From assembly GCA_020746105.1 (NCBI GenBank), contig CM036632.1, positions 992,001-1,056,000 of the forward strand: a stretch of 64,000 nucleotides of DNA, given 5' to 3'. Position 1 is the first letter of the stretch, and every line of letters starts with the position of its first letter. The position numbers and the translations under genes were made by a program. The notes under the pieces are model-generated. The model saw nothing but the letters and a program-made list of their open reading frames with translations. It ran no database searches and was not told the origin of the DNA. Positions 24,600-37,110 of the stretch are shown in pieces. Origin of the DNA: Trogon surrucura. Taxonomy: Eukaryota; Chordata; Aves; Trogoniformes; Trogonidae.

Positions 24600-27219
24600 T
24601 GCTCTGGATGAGATTTCTGGGAAAACTGCCTTGGCCTGCACCCTGCCCAGGCTGCATGCATCTGCTCTATGCAAGGAGCTCACGACTGCCAGGGCTCTCA
24701 CAGATGCTGGAGGCAAAGCAGTGGCCCCGAGCACCACTTCTCCACACAGCCCAGAGCCCCAGAGCTACCTCCCAGCTGCAGCAACCCCCACACAAGCTCT
24801 TGGCCATCTGCACGGGGCTCCGTGGCCTTAAAAATGCCAGGAGAGCACAAACCTGCACCCTCCCTGGCCAGCAGAGCAAGGCTCGAGATAATGCATCGTT
24901 TCCTGACCCCTGCGTGCCATCGCCTGCCACACGAGATCCGATTAGCCTCATCTCCCACACGAAACGTCGTTAGCTGGCAGGAAGGCATCCAGCCCTCCTC
25001 AAAAACCCAGTCGCTGTGAGAAACGGCTTCCCGCGGGAACGAGCCCTGCCTAGCAACTCCGCGCCGCGCAGAGCCGCTCTGCCTCCCATTTCATCCCCGC
25101 TTGTTGCTCTGATTCCATTGCATGAACTCCTGGTCCCGACGTTCCAAAGAAGGGGGTTAATCAATTTTGCCCGAGCCCTTCATGAAATGAATAACTCAGG
25201 GAAGCCACCGCTAATGCCTCCCCTCTGAGTACATCTCTTCCCAGGACACGTGTTCCCGCTGCAGGGAAGCCCTTCGCCCACCTCCACCGGGCAAGGGAGA
25301 GGTCTGGAGGCACCAAGAGCTGCTGCCTTGGGTAGGGTGAGCCAGCTAAGGCAGACAGATGGAGAGTTAACAGACAGAAGAAGGTTCAAGCAAGGTTCAT
25401 CTGAAAAATCAGACCCCGGGAGGAGTTAAAGCCTCTCCAGAGAGCTGACAGAGCCGTGATTTAGCAGATGGCTCTAATATCACGGAGCTCAAAGATTATT
25501 TCGAGCATTTCTCAGTGCGTGGCTGCTCCCTTGCAACCTGTGGAAACCCTCATTTGGGTAACGTTTCCACTTCCTAAATAACAAAAGATTCAGGAAACAG
25601 CTTGGAATTCGGATTATCGAAAATGGAAAAAAACAAAATAACAAAAAAAAAAAACCCAAACTATTTCTTTTAAAGGAGCTTTGTGTTGATCCACCCACGC
25701 CGGGCAAACCCACCGGGTCAGATGCATTGGCCTGGCCTTGCCCCCACCATGCACTGAAATGCATCACAGCCAGCACTTGCCCACAGTTTTCCATTTCTAT
25801 ATTAAATAACAAGACTCACTACATCAAACAAAGTCGGTGAAGCATGGTAATCATAAAATAAGGGGAAAGAAGCTTTCCAGGAGGGGAAGTCCTGAATTTC
25901 TGACAGCGCTTTACAGCTTTTAATCACTTACAGCACATTGAGAGAAGCTGAGCTAAAATTTGCGCTATTTGGATTTAATCCCCGGCTTTGGTTAAAAGCT
26001 TTCTGGAGTTCTTACAACGCAACAAATATCTTCAGCCCCTCATCAGACTCCAGCGGTTTTCCTGTTGTCAGCTCCAGAGCGACACAGTAAAAATGGGATT
26101 TTGGGGCTCTGGGAATCAGGACAACGGGGGGTTACGGCGAGCCCAGGCTGACGCTCTGGCTGTGTGTGCTGGTTTGCTCGCGGGACCTGACACAAAACCC
26201 CTGCCCTTGGCCATTCGGCCCGTGCCAAGACATCAGGCTCCTCTTCCGCGAGGTCTCCCCAGCCTTGTTTCTCTAGAAGACTCTGACTGCCTGGACAGTC
26301 ACAACGATTTCCAATCCGAGAAAGCGATTCTCCTGCGGATCAGTTAATTCTGCGCTAATGGGACAAAGAAACCTTCATTACAGACCTGAAGGGGCCCAAC
26401 CTTGCAAATTAGTGCTGAGAAAGCTGTCACTCAGAGCCAGGAAGATAAAGCTGCATTTCCTGGTATTTCTGAAGTAAATGCAGAAGGATGTATTTTTTTA
26501 TTTTTTTTTTTAAAGCTGTACAATCTTCCAGCCATTACAAAAACAACGGGCAGCACCCTCGGCCGATGCCGCTCCCCGCTTCTGCAGGATGGGGAGGATG
26601 CTCCTGCTTCTCCTGGCTCCCCCAGCTCCTTTCCCCAGCACCCCGGGGAGAACTGAGCCTTCCAGGTGAGAAGCTCAGCAACAGCAATTACGCACCCAAG
26701 GAGCAGGAATCCTCCCTTTTGTGCAAATCCCTATTAGGGAAAGGGCAGCCTGAAACATCCTCATTTATTTAGGCTCCTCATGCAGTCGGTACCACCTGGC
26801 ACTCTGGGTTATTTGCTCACATCTCCCAGGGAGACCTCCTAGTCCTCCAAGAAGACCAACCCCTTGCTCCTCTGCATGCTGTGTGGGAGGGCAAGAAGGG
26901 CAACGTTCGCTTTTGAACGAGGCGGTGTCTGACTGGATCCAGGCTCCTGGAAGGAGAACCCCTCTCCAGGGCCCATCTCCCACCACCCGCGGTGCCGACC
27001 AGCTGCACCCGCGCGAGGGCTGGCAGCTATTTCCAGAGACACAAAGGCATTAATTTTACATCAGAGAGCCTCGTCCTGGCTCAGACTTTAAATACTTCAT
27101 CAGCATTTCGACCATACCGAGCTGTAACAGAGATTCACTTTCGGGCTGAATAATTTAGCTCCGTGCCCGATGCTGGCTGTGCCGGCGGGCGCCAGCAGTG
27201 CCAGCAGCAGCTCGGTGAG

Positions 27220-27276
27220 CCCTGCCGAGCCCCACCGTCCCTGCTGAGCCCCACCAGCCCTGCTGAGCTCCCCCGG
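27220..27276. repeat. 19-bp tandem repeat, 3 units
   Basis: Units CCCTGCCGAGCCCCACCGT, CCCTGCTGAGCCCCACCAG and CCCTGCTGAGCTCCCCCGG follow head to tail with a few mismatches. This is a small GC-rich minisatellite in intron 2. Confidence 0.8.
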
Positions 27277-30200
27277 CCCCAAATGCATGGCCAAAGAGGA
27301 CTCAGCAGCAGCATCGGGCAGCAGAGCCGGGCTTGCAGCGTGCCCCCGTGCAGGCAGCAGCACTTGCCCAACCTCCGAAGCCAGCTGAGAGCCTGGGCTG
27401 TGCCAGCCTGGCTTTACCCCGTCCCCGACTCTTCCATGAGTTACAGGTTTGAGGACTCCCCAGGAATGCTCCTGTGCTACCGATGCCCTGGGATGGGGAA
27501 GAAAATGCCTTCAGGTGCCAATGGGTTTTGTGGGCAGGATTCGGGCTGCCCCTCGCAAACATCACCATGTCTTCCTTCCCTCTCTCCTCCATCGCTTCAC
27601 GGCTGACTGAGCCTTTCAGCTTGTGCCATCTCCATGCTCTGGTGCTCACCTGCATTTCCACAGCATCTCCCACCCCTGGCTCAGCATGGCAGCACCCAAC
27701 TAACTTCCAAGACCAGGCTGGCTCAGATACAGCCCCCAAAGCCTTCCCCATGTTCAGCGGATGAGACTTTGCGCTGCTCGTGCCCCAGCACTGCGGGCAG
27801 GACACCCCAGAGAGCTCTTGACACATCCGGGTGGCAGCGTAACTCCCCCCGCCCCTCCCACGTACCCCACGAGCTCGCTGCACGGCTGTCTGTTATCGGC
27901 ACCCTTTCCTTGGAAGCCGGGTATGACTCGCCTGCTCTTCGAGCTCCTCCTGTTTCTCACGCTCAAAGCCAGAAGAACTCAGCACCTCCAAGTTTTGACC
28001 CAACCCTCAGTGGTGCCACCACCCACCCTCGGTCACCAGGAGGGAGAGGAGGCGGTGGGCAAAGCGGGAGCTCAAAGCATGCTCGGCTGTCCATGGTTCC
28101 CCCTCTGAGGTGCCTGGGTGGTGGGGGCAGCACCCATCGCCCCCCTGGGGAATCGCCCGTGTGCTCCTGGAGCCTGTGATACTCTGCACGTTCCCGGTCC
28201 ACCCCCCTAGAAGGCACTTGAGGCTCAGATCCCCCCCAACGCACACCTACGAAGCAGAAGCCTGTCGCTCCAAGCAGTGCTTCTGGGCACTCATTTCCAC
28301 GTGTAATTTAGGGACTTCAGAGGTACAGAGAATAACAAACATCTAAGAAATAGAAAATAGGGAACTGTAAGAGAAAGTCTTGCTGCTCCCTTTGCAGAGA
28401 GACCCTACGGAGACTGAAGGTGGGATGCAGCCCCTCCTCTGAGGCTGCCCAGGAGACCCACAGTGCTTGGGCACTGGAGCTGAGGGGGGAAACCGGCCTT
28501 TGGGGCTTCTGGGATAAGACATCAAAAATCGAGTAAAACTGGTGCCTGCAGCGTCCAACACGCAGAAGCAGCCCAGAGCACTGAAGAGCAGCGGGAGGAA
28601 GGCTACTCTGCTGTTCTCTTCTAAAAGCAACACCTTTACCATTCCTTTTTGAGAGGGGTTAAATATTTTGAGCCCAGCCATGCACTTTTAGAAGGGTTTC
28701 AGCACCCAGGAACAAAACATTCCAAAAAAAAAGCCTGCAGCTTTTATACGATACACCAGTAGTGAATTGACAACATCCTCTGCATGACAATGAACGTATT
28801 GAAGCCAAGCGGGATGGGGAACATCAATCATCCTGGGCAATACAATAGGCGTGGGCGGGGAAGGGGACCATGACAGCACTAGAGCTCAGATGGGGAAAAA
28901 AGTCTTCATTCTCCCACCATGTGTGCCAGAGGAACACCTAGGGCCCCATCTGGGCTGCCAGGGATGGGGGCGGTCGGGTTGCAAGGGCGCTGCTCTGGAA
29001 GCCTGTGCCCGCAGCTCTCGCCAGCACAGGCTTTGTTGAATGTGGCAGAAGGTTGGTCCCTCCACTCAGGACATGGCTGAAGTCTAGCTCCTGCTTCCAC
29101 CCCAAATTGTTTGGGGCAAAAAGGCTTCTTGGGAGCAGCGAGCAGAGCATCCTGGCAGCAGATGCCCTGCGGGACCTGCTCCCTTCTCCCCGCCACGTGC
29201 CCATCCCCTGACTACACGTGTCTGTGGCCACATCCTACCACAAAGCCGTTAAAAGACCAATAAAAGGAGCCCCTGGAGAAGAGCTCGCCTGCAGGAATGT
29301 TCATGGAGAGGCTGTCAGCAGCGAGCGGAGCCCCCTGCCCCACTCCCCAAACCCAGCTGCCTCCCAGGACGCAGCTGGGACCAGCAGAGAAGTTCAAAGC
29401 GAAGAGAACGAAGCCATCAATATATTTCCTTGCAAGAACTGCACAGGAAATCATAGGCACCTTTCTTCTCTGCTCCTCCTCCCTGCGCCGGGTGCCGCCA
29501 CCCAGACCCACGCGCAGAACCAGGGGATCGGCACCAGCCGTGACAGCGCCCACGCACCGGCCCCGACAGCTGCCCTGAACGCACGGGAGGGAAACGCGCT
29601 ATTCCCTAACCTTTAATTACATCCAGGTGACACGTTGCAGCAACACGAACAGGTAATTTCTCGAGTCGGAATTTGTTTCTTTCCACGTTAACGTCTCCCC
29701 TAACCTGTTTCTTTAAAGCCCCAAATTATGAACCTCATGAAATTGCACGCGGAGAGGTGAGCAGGATGGCAACGGGCTGGACGGGAGGCTTCCAGCTCCC
29801 AGAGCCACCCTGCAAGAGTCGAGCAAGCGCGGATGCTGATGCTCCAGCATCTCCCTGGGGATCGCAGGGGCCAGAGGAGCGCTCGGGCTCCAGGCTTGGC
29901 AGGTGGGAGGCTTTTCTCAAGAGGAAGGACTAATGGACAAACTTGGTTTCTACCTTAGACAAGACAGGGATGGGCAGCATCGGGGTAACTGCTGCAGCCC
30001 CCTCTGAGCCTGGTCCCTCTGCAGGGGGACAGGGTTCGGGTCCCTGGGGACACCCTGGGGACACTGCGCACACCCACGCAACAACTTCAGGCTCTGTCCC
30101 AGCCTCCTCAGCGACACCTTCAGCATCTCCCACCAGCGAGAGATGAAAAATAAGCTCTTTGTGATTAATCAAAGCCCCGAGGGACCAGATTAAGCAGTCT

Positions 30201-33200
30201 TGGCAATTAGTTCTGGGTTTCTTACGAAGGCGCAGAGCTGCGGCGGTCCCGGGAGGATGGACACCGAGTCCTCCCAAACCTGCCTCGCCTGCACCGCTTA
30301 CACAACTCGCTCCCTCCACCGGCTCGCCGCTGTGATGTGGTAAATTACAGATGGTCTCACTTAAAAGTGCATAGATAGAAAGGAGGTTTGGGTGGGGGGG
30401 AAAAATAAAATTGCACAAAATGAAAAAAAAACAAAAACATTCCACAACCTGCACACGACAAGAAAGAGAAGATCATTAAAAACTTGGCAGCCTACTTTAA
30501 CACCGGTGACCTGGTAATTCAATATTGTAATTGAAACTCTGGGTCAGCCTCTTGAGAGGAGGTAGAAATATGGAAAGGTATCGCTGCCGGATCCGCGCTG
30601 CCCCGAGAACGAGCCGAACATCAAGCAGAGGCCAGTCCCACGTGCAGATAACCCACCAGCATCCCCACCATTACCCTCACATTGCAGAGCCCTGGAAGAT
30701 GGCTGCTGGCTTGCTTTGAAGACATTATTTTTTGTAACAGCTTATTAATCCTGTCCAAGAAAGATAAGAACCCAGTCCCCAAAGCACTAATAACGTAGCT
30801 CCGTTAAAGCTGAATTTTGTCGCTTATCTCCAAGACAGAGGGGAACTTCACTCCCGTTTTTTTCCCTGGCATCTCCACACCCCCCCAAAATTTTAATATT
30901 CTGAACATTGCCATATTTCCAAAAGCAGGGACGAGGGTAATTATTAAGAAGGAATGCTCAGATAACACCACCTTTGCCTCCAAATAAGGGAGGAGGCTTC
31001 AGGGACAGCAGGCTGGGTGAGGATTGCTCACAAACTGCTCACGGCACGAGCATCGTTACCTGGCATCCCTCTGCCAGGTGGCCACGTGCTGTGTGTCCTC
31101 CCCAGCTCGTCCCACCTCGTCCCCTCTGCCCCACCTCATCCCCAGTCCAGCTCTGCCTGCAGCCCGGTGCCACCCAGCTCTCCTGGCCCCGCTCCCAGTG
31201 CCCACGATCAGCCTCAAGATGCTGCCCCCAGCCGCAGCTCCGTCAGGCTCGTCTGCTGCAGCCGGGGCAACCTCCAGGGATGTTTCTGCGGACGGGATTC
31301 AAAACTAATGACAGTTCCTCAGAAGAAGACGTCTTTCAAGCGCTACAAACCCGGGATTAGCCCGTCGGGAGGAGCAGGGAGCCAGACTGCGGAGAGGATC
31401 AGAGACTCCTACCGCTGCCGGAGGGAGACAAGGGTTGGGTTCTGCGCGTTCCCTTTGTGGACCTCAGCGGGGTCTGCAGGGGAAGCTGCTACTCGAAGTC
31501 CCACAAGGGGTCTGCATAGAACCACGCTGGGAATGTTGTGGTTTCACCTGCCTAGAAAAGTCGGTGCCACACGAGCCTCGATGGAGCTCCCGAAGCCACG
31601 GGCGAGCAGCCGCGGTGGCTCCAGCCTAGGAACAGCGTCACCTCGCAAAGGCAAGTGGATTAGGAAGCCTTTTCTACAAACACCCAACACCAAACCAACT
31701 TCCTGCATAAATCACGGAGTTTGCGTACGGTCAGAGCATCTCAGGACGATGACAGCAGCCAAGTGCCTACAGTGAAGTTCCAGCAGCCGACCTGCAACCA
31801 GCCTCCCTCCCCGGCATCCCCACCGCATCGACCGCCCCCAGGCACCGCAGTGTCTCGGGGTGCAGGTCTGCTCCAGACAGACCGTGTCTTCCTCCTGAGC
31901 CTGCGGTGAAACCCACTGATGGAAGTCAAAGCAGAGCAAGAATCTCACTCTGCTCGCAAGCCTCTGGCCAAGAGGCTTCATAATCCCGATATCAAAATTA
32001 ATTTTCCACGGCACTGGAGATCCAGAAACTGAGCTGCTTTTTGTTCTTACAGCAAGAGGAATTTCTGCTGAGCTCACACTGCAAGATAAAGCACTCATTT
32101 CCTTTGGACAGTCTATTTAGGGTACAGAGCTAAGCCCAGACACGGGTGAGAAATTTCTCAAGCACTCTTGGCCAGAAGTGTCATTTCTTCTTTCCTCATT
32201 ATGCTCCAGGAGCACTCGTGAGCACCTGCGTTACCTCCAGAAACCGGTAACCAGGTAGGTCAAGGGCTACAGTTCAAAACAAGCCCTGAAAACGTGAAGA
32301 ATTTAAGGTCTCCAACCAAGACAACACCAAGAGTAGAGCACAAGCACAGAGCTCCTTGCACAGCAAAGTCTGGGAGGCATTTATGTATTGCTAAAAAGCA
32401 CGGTCTGTAATCTTGCTCCCCTCTGTCCCTGTGCGTTTCTGAGCTTTAAATAAATCAGACTAATCCAAATTTGGGGAGACTTGTCAAGTAAATCTATTCA
32501 GAACAATAGAGGGGTGCAGGTGTTTGTTTCTCACCTCATTTCAGGAGCTCATTTCCTATGTATTAATCGCTTTCACCACCCAGCTCTGTCACCCTCGGGG
32601 GTCCACAGCAGGGCTCGCCCCCGTTCTGCGTGTGCCAGCCCCAGTGCTGGGGCTCAGGGGATGCTGGGGCAACTGGTGGGACCTGTCCCACACCTGCACA
32701 GGGGCTCAGAAGGTATCGGTACCACGAGCTCCCACGCAGCCACCCCCCAGCCCTGCCATTTCTGTAACTCTGCGGTGGGGCACCCGGTCACCCCTGTGAC
32801 TCGCGTGGTCCCTTTGTTTTTCTGCAAGCGTAGGGAGGGGGGAAAAAAAAAAAATCATGAATGCAACATTATTTTTTTGGCCGATATGAAGAGTAATGAC
32901 TTCCCTGCTGCTGCCTCTGGCTTATTTTGAGCAGCTGCATCTCGGGAGTTTTTGTTCTCTGCATACAAAGCGATGTTTGAAGGGTTTCTTCAACACCTAG
33001 AAATGGTAACAGATCAATTTAAGTACCGCGGAAAGCAGCAGTTAGCCAGGGTCCTCCGAAGGTGAAGCTTCCCACGTAGGATTTATTAAATGCTGTGATT
33101 GTGCCGTGTAATTGCCCCACGTTTCCCAAGTTCCCTACAGCAGAGCCCTGCCTGGCTCCCTGCTCTGTTTGCCCCAAAATAACTGAGCTCCTGCCAGCGC

Positions 33201-34113
33201 CAGCCCGGCACAGAGGGCAGGAACCCACAGCACGGACCTGCCCTGACACGAACCTCCCCTCGCAGCCTGTCAAAAAGCTAACGGGACCACCGGAGACCAT
33301 TTCAAGGTACTTCTCAGTTCATCTCTGGCCTTTCTCTTCCGCCGAGCATCGCACGCCATGCTCCGCCCCAGCCGTGGAAGCCGCCAGCGCGCTGCTGGGC
33401 ACCAGAGGGTCAGAGCCCTCGAGCACTTCCACTGCCACCCGATCACCACGCAGCTCTCCCCCACCAACTCATCCAGACCAACATGAGCCAGTGTGTCTCG
33501 GAGCTTGCAAGACCATGAGACGGCCACAGGACCTGCCAGACGGCAGGAGATGAAGCTCCATCCCCGCTCCTGTGTGGTGGCAAGACAGAAGTTGCTCCTA
33601 CGAGCCCAGTTTGCTCCCTTAGCCAGCCAGGCAGGGTCCCACGGCCCCCAGGGACTGGGATCGTGCTGCTCTACCCTCCCCACACCCCAGCCAGAGGAGA
33701 GCAGGCGACTGGACTTTATCTTGTTATTTCAACCACTTCCTCCTGCAACACGCCAGCAGAAAGCAGCCTCATCTTCGGCAGCTCTGAAGCAGAGGAGGGG
33801 TTTCCTTTAGCTTTTGCTTCTCCCAAAAGAGGAGCATGTGTCCCAGACCTCTGCAGCTGACAGCAGAGAAGGAGGGGCCCCGGGGGGCTGAGGTCCCGCG
33901 CTAACCTCCGAGCCGCCGGCAGCGTTATCGAGGCAGCAGCTCCGTCTGCACGGGTGGCTGCTGACTCACTTTTCCCCCACGCTCTGCACCCTCCCAAACC
34001 ACCACCAAAGCACCAGCGTCCGGCCGGGGAGGAGACTCCAAGGTGCTGAGCAAGAAGTTGTTCCACATTCATTAAGTATATTTTAAAACGGGGGGGAAAA
34101 AAACCCAAAACCC

Positions 34114-34128
34114 AAAAAAAAAAAAAAA
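34114..34128. repeat. Poly-A run with A/C-rich flank
   Basis: An A run of about 15 is preceded by AAAAAAACCCAAAACCC-type low-complexity sequence. Confidence 0.7.
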
Positions 34129-34394
34129 TAATCACGCATTTCTTGGTCCTCACTATCTAAGAGATCACTGCTACCACAGGCAGGAGCATCAAATGCCCCA
34201 GGGAGCTGCAGCGCATCCTGTGACAGTGGGGATGCTCTCCACCAGCAGCTCCCACTGAAGGAACTCCCCAAACAACCACCAGCACTACTACCCTGCCACA
34301 GCATCCCCCTCCAAGGGACAAATAAATGCCCGTCATCACCAAGTACGGGCGGCTCCAGGAGACATTGGGTCCCCAGTAAGAAAAGAGCAGCAGC

Positions 34395-34645
34395 TTTGCA
34401 CCGCGTTGAAGAGGGGAGGGACTCCGGGCAGCCCCTCTCGGGAGGGGACTCTGCCTCGATGCGAGGCTCGCCGCGGTGACACGCGGGGGCGTCCCCACCG
34501 AGGTGTCTCTCTGCAGAGGCACCAGACCGAAGCGAGGTCGCAGACTGACAACCCAAATCTGGAGGGCGCGTGCCCCCGCCGAGAGCCGCGCTTGCGGCGC
34601 ACCGAAGCGGCGTGTGGCAGCTGGCGGCTCCGGCGGCCGATCAAT
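34395..34645. other. CpG-island-like patch deep in intron 2
   Basis: By hand count there are about 30 CpG in about 250 bp, at roughly 65 percent G+C. The observed-to-expected ratio is near 1, whereas flanking intron is clearly depleted. The patch ends in AT-rich GATCAATTAGCAATCGCC. There is no coding signal in it that I recognise. It could be an orphan CpG island, a cryptic or alternative promoter, or a GC-biased conversion hotspot. Confidence 0.45.
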
Positions 34646-35137
34646 TAGCAATCGCCTTATTAAGGTGAGCAAGCGAGCAGGACCGTAGCTGCTCCACCGT
34701 CAGCGAGAGCTACACAGCAAGGAAAGAGCAAAACCCGAGCTTGGCCACCTCACTGCACTTTCGCCTGCTGTCACGACTTTCCCACTCGCCCCAGCAGACA
34801 CCGCTAATTTGACGAGCTTAATTCTCCCAAGCCGTGCTTAATCCCTCTCTCGTGCTGCAGCAGGGGAGGTAGAGAAAGCAACATCCCTCCCAAAACAAAT
34901 GCTGGATAAAAGGTCTCCAGCAGCAACTCGGGCTCTGCTACGCACTCCAGGGACGTCGCTTGTCCTGTGAGCCTGTGCTGTCGGTGTCTGTCACTCTGGA
35001 AACAGGACCTGTCCCGGGCCACATGTCAGGTCTGTGACCAAACAAAGGACAGAGCTCGGCTGTCCTGGTGATGCTTCAGCACCCTAGGGTCCTGTGGAGA
35101 GCAGAGGCACGACTGCTCTCCAGAACCTGCCAGGGAA

Positions 35138-35194
35138 TTCACAGAATGCGGTAGGTTGAAAGGGACCTTGGAGATCATCTAATCCAACCTCCAG
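35138..35194 (-). mobile_element. CR1 3' fragment
   Basis: TTCACAGAATGCGGTAGGTT, AAGGGACCTTGGAGATCATC and TAATCCAACCTCC on the plus strand are the antisense of a CR1 3' end. The element reads on the minus strand and is very short. Confidence 0.85.
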
Positions 35195-36163
35195 TTGTTC
35201 CCAGGAAGCTCATTAGCAATGAGTTGTTCTTATTTCCCAAATCCTTTTCAAACCAAGGGCTGTTCAAACCCACCCACCAGGTCAGCTGCAGGCTTGTCCT
35301 GGCGATGCACGGCGCAGGCTCCAACCCCGACGCAGCATCCTCCGCGCAGCGCTGGGGTACGCACCCCCCCGAGCCCCTCTGCCAGCCCGCGCTCAGCACC
35401 CAGCCTCTTTTGCAAACATATCACCTGCACCAGGTGCTCTGCTACCCCCATCGCACAGGGCTGGTCCCTCAGGGCACGTGCCAGGCTTGTCAGGGAAGTA
35501 GGGTGAGGGAAGGGACCCCAGCTCTTACCAGCCCCCTTCAAGAGCCCTTCCCAGCCACAGCGAGTTCCAGTCTCCAACTGACTCCCCATCTATCGGGGAA
35601 AACCCACCAGAAGCACCGTCCTAGAAAATATTTCACCCACTCAGCTAAACCGCACTGCCCTGATTTGCCCATAAAAAGGGGAAACGAGACCATCCCAGCC
35701 CCTTGGCTGAAGCTGCAGCCTCTCCTCATCGCTCTCCACTCTCTCCACAGCACTTCAAGCCCCGTTTTGTATTGCAAGATGAAGGAACTCCCGTGGGGTT
35801 TGTCCTGGGACAGCCGATTTCCTTGGAAAACCTCGGAGCGCTGCTGACATTAAACCCTTTTCTCCCACCAGGAGGGGAGAGGAAAGCTGGTGAGGAGAGC
35901 AGGCAAAAAAACCACAAATCAACCCAAACAAACCCCACAACACACAGACAAAAAACCCTAATAATTCGGAAAAATTCCAATCAAGGGAAAAAGCCATTTA
36001 TCAAATGCAGGTCTTTTCACACGAGAGCTAACAGCAGCACCGGGGGGTCAAGGGCAGCCTGGCCAGAGCCAGAGTCCGAGTCCAAGAGACAGGCGGATGG
36101 ATGCTCGCGGGGGCCCCCACAATGGGGAGAGACTGAGTTCAGTGGAGCGGGAGTTCTCAGGGG

Positions 36164-36193
36164 AATCATAGAATGGCCTGGGCTGGAAGGTCT
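36164..36193 (-). mobile_element. CR1 3' terminus, minus orientation (about 30 bp)
   Basis: AATCATAGAATGGCCTGGGC followed by TGGAAGGTC is the antisense of a CR1 3' end. It abuts a longer CR1 piece of opposite orientation, suggesting nested or rearranged insertions. Confidence 0.7.
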
Positions 36194-36194
36194 C

Positions 36195-36329
36195 TCTCTG
36201 GAGACATTCAAGACCTGCCTGGACACGTTCCTATGTAGCATTATCGAGGCGTTCCTGCTCTGGCAGGGGGATTGGACTTGATGATCTTTCGAGGTCCCTT
36301 CCAATCCCTGACATTCTGTGATTCTGTGA
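36195..36329 (+). mobile_element. CR1 3' fragment, plus orientation
   Basis: CTCTGGAGACATTCAAGACC, TGCCTGGACACGTTCCTATG, GGGGGATTGGACTTGATGAT and GAGGTCCCTTCCAATCCCTG lead to the terminal ATTCTGTGATTCTGTGA. These are sense-strand CR1 3' landmarks. The next insertion begins directly after the terminal repeat, in the opposite direction, so the two elements share a tail-to-tail junction at about 36329. Confidence 0.92.
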
Positions 36330-36482
36330 AGGGACCTTAGAGATCATTTTAATCCAACCTCTCTGTCGTGGGCAGGGACACCTCCCAACTAGATCAGGCA
36401 ACACATGAGGACCGAATGGGAATCGAACCCACGACCTTCGGTGTTTCAGCACCACGCTCAACCAAGTGAGATAAACCGATCC
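36330..36482 (-). mobile_element. tRNA-headed SINE with CR1-type tail
   Basis: Reading leftwards on the minus strand, a 74-nt tRNA-like head (36482-36409) is followed by TGATCTAGTTGGGAGGTGTC, CCTGCCCACGACAGAGAGGT, TGGATTAAAATGATCTC and AAGGTCCCTTC, the sense sequence of a CR1 3' end. A tRNA promoter head on a LINE 3' tail is the standard SINE layout. The tail tells which LINE machinery would mobilise it, here CR1. Similar tRNA-Ile/CR1 SINEs are known in some birds (TguSINE1 in zebra finch, from memory). Whether this copy belongs to that family is inference, and chance insertion of a CR1 next to a tRNA copy is the alternative. It lies in the same direction as PRKCB. Confidence 0.7.
36409..36482 (-). 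pseudogene. tRNA-Ile-like head with broken anticodon loop
   Basis: The 74-nt stretch folds as a near-complete tRNA. It has a 7-bp acceptor stem (GGATCGG with TCGGTCC, including G-T pairs), and a weak D arm around TCTCACTTGGTTGAG that also fits box A. The anticodon stem is TGGTG/CACCG with a 6-nt loop CTGAAA. The T stem GTGGG/CCCAT holds the loop TTCGATT, and GGTTCGATTCC matches the pol III box B. The body resembles tRNA-Ile, whose loop would be CTGATAA. One base is missing, so it cannot read isoleucine codons normally. It is best read as the SINE promoter head rather than a working tRNA. Confidence 0.75.
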
Positions 36483-36934
36483 CAGGCAGCATCCCAGGCA
36501 GGTCTCACCGCAAAGATTTGCCCAGTTCTGGCACAAATCAGGCACAGAGCCGCTGCAGCAGGTACCTCACCCTCCCCACCGCCAGATCTCTCCCAACCGC
36601 AGCCCCCACGCGGGGACCGGCACCAGGGGCTGCGCGATGCAGCACCCCGAGCATCCCTAACCCACCCTCCACCTTCTCGCAAGCCTGCTCAGTCCCAAAC
36701 CCCACGGAGGGGATTTTGGGAGGTCTCGCAGGCTTCCTGCTCCGTGTGCTGCCGATGGGGACGATAAGAAACGCGGCCGCTTCTTTTGTGGAGAAAAAAC
36801 AGCAAACGGAGGGAGGGAGCCCCTTGTCCTCGTGCGCTCCAGCCCCCACATGCCATGGCTACGCTGCTGCAGGAAAGGACACAGATTACACCGGGGCTTG
36901 TTGTTTTTCTTCCCTTGAAAACAGGCCATTATCT

Positions 36935-37110
36935 CATGACAGTTTGGAGCGCTATATGTTATTACGCGGCAACATCGCTGCCTTTAAGACATTCAAAGGG
37001 CTGCAGCTGGCAAGATCTCCAGCGTACTTGGCACTCCCTTTGATGCTATACGAACAAGATATTAAAATAACATTTCCAACATGTAGATTTACTGTCTCTG
37101 CTCGCTCCTC
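36935..37110. other. AT-rich unique island, candidate regulatory element
   Basis: Complex AT-rich sequence (for example GCTATATGTTATTACGCGGC and GATATTAAAATAACATTTCC) is bounded by GC-rich intron. It is non-repetitive. Function is inferred from composition only. Confidence 0.2.

Noticed and set aside
24334-24737. Minus-strand frames with repeated WRNGASGQGMLEKW-type peptides
   Set aside because: Pure product of the 31-bp tandem array cycling through three frames.
31017-31775. Plus-strand open frame of 252 codons
   Set aside because: Begins in C/T-rich repeats (GTCCC and CCACCTC motifs) and has no recognisable domain.
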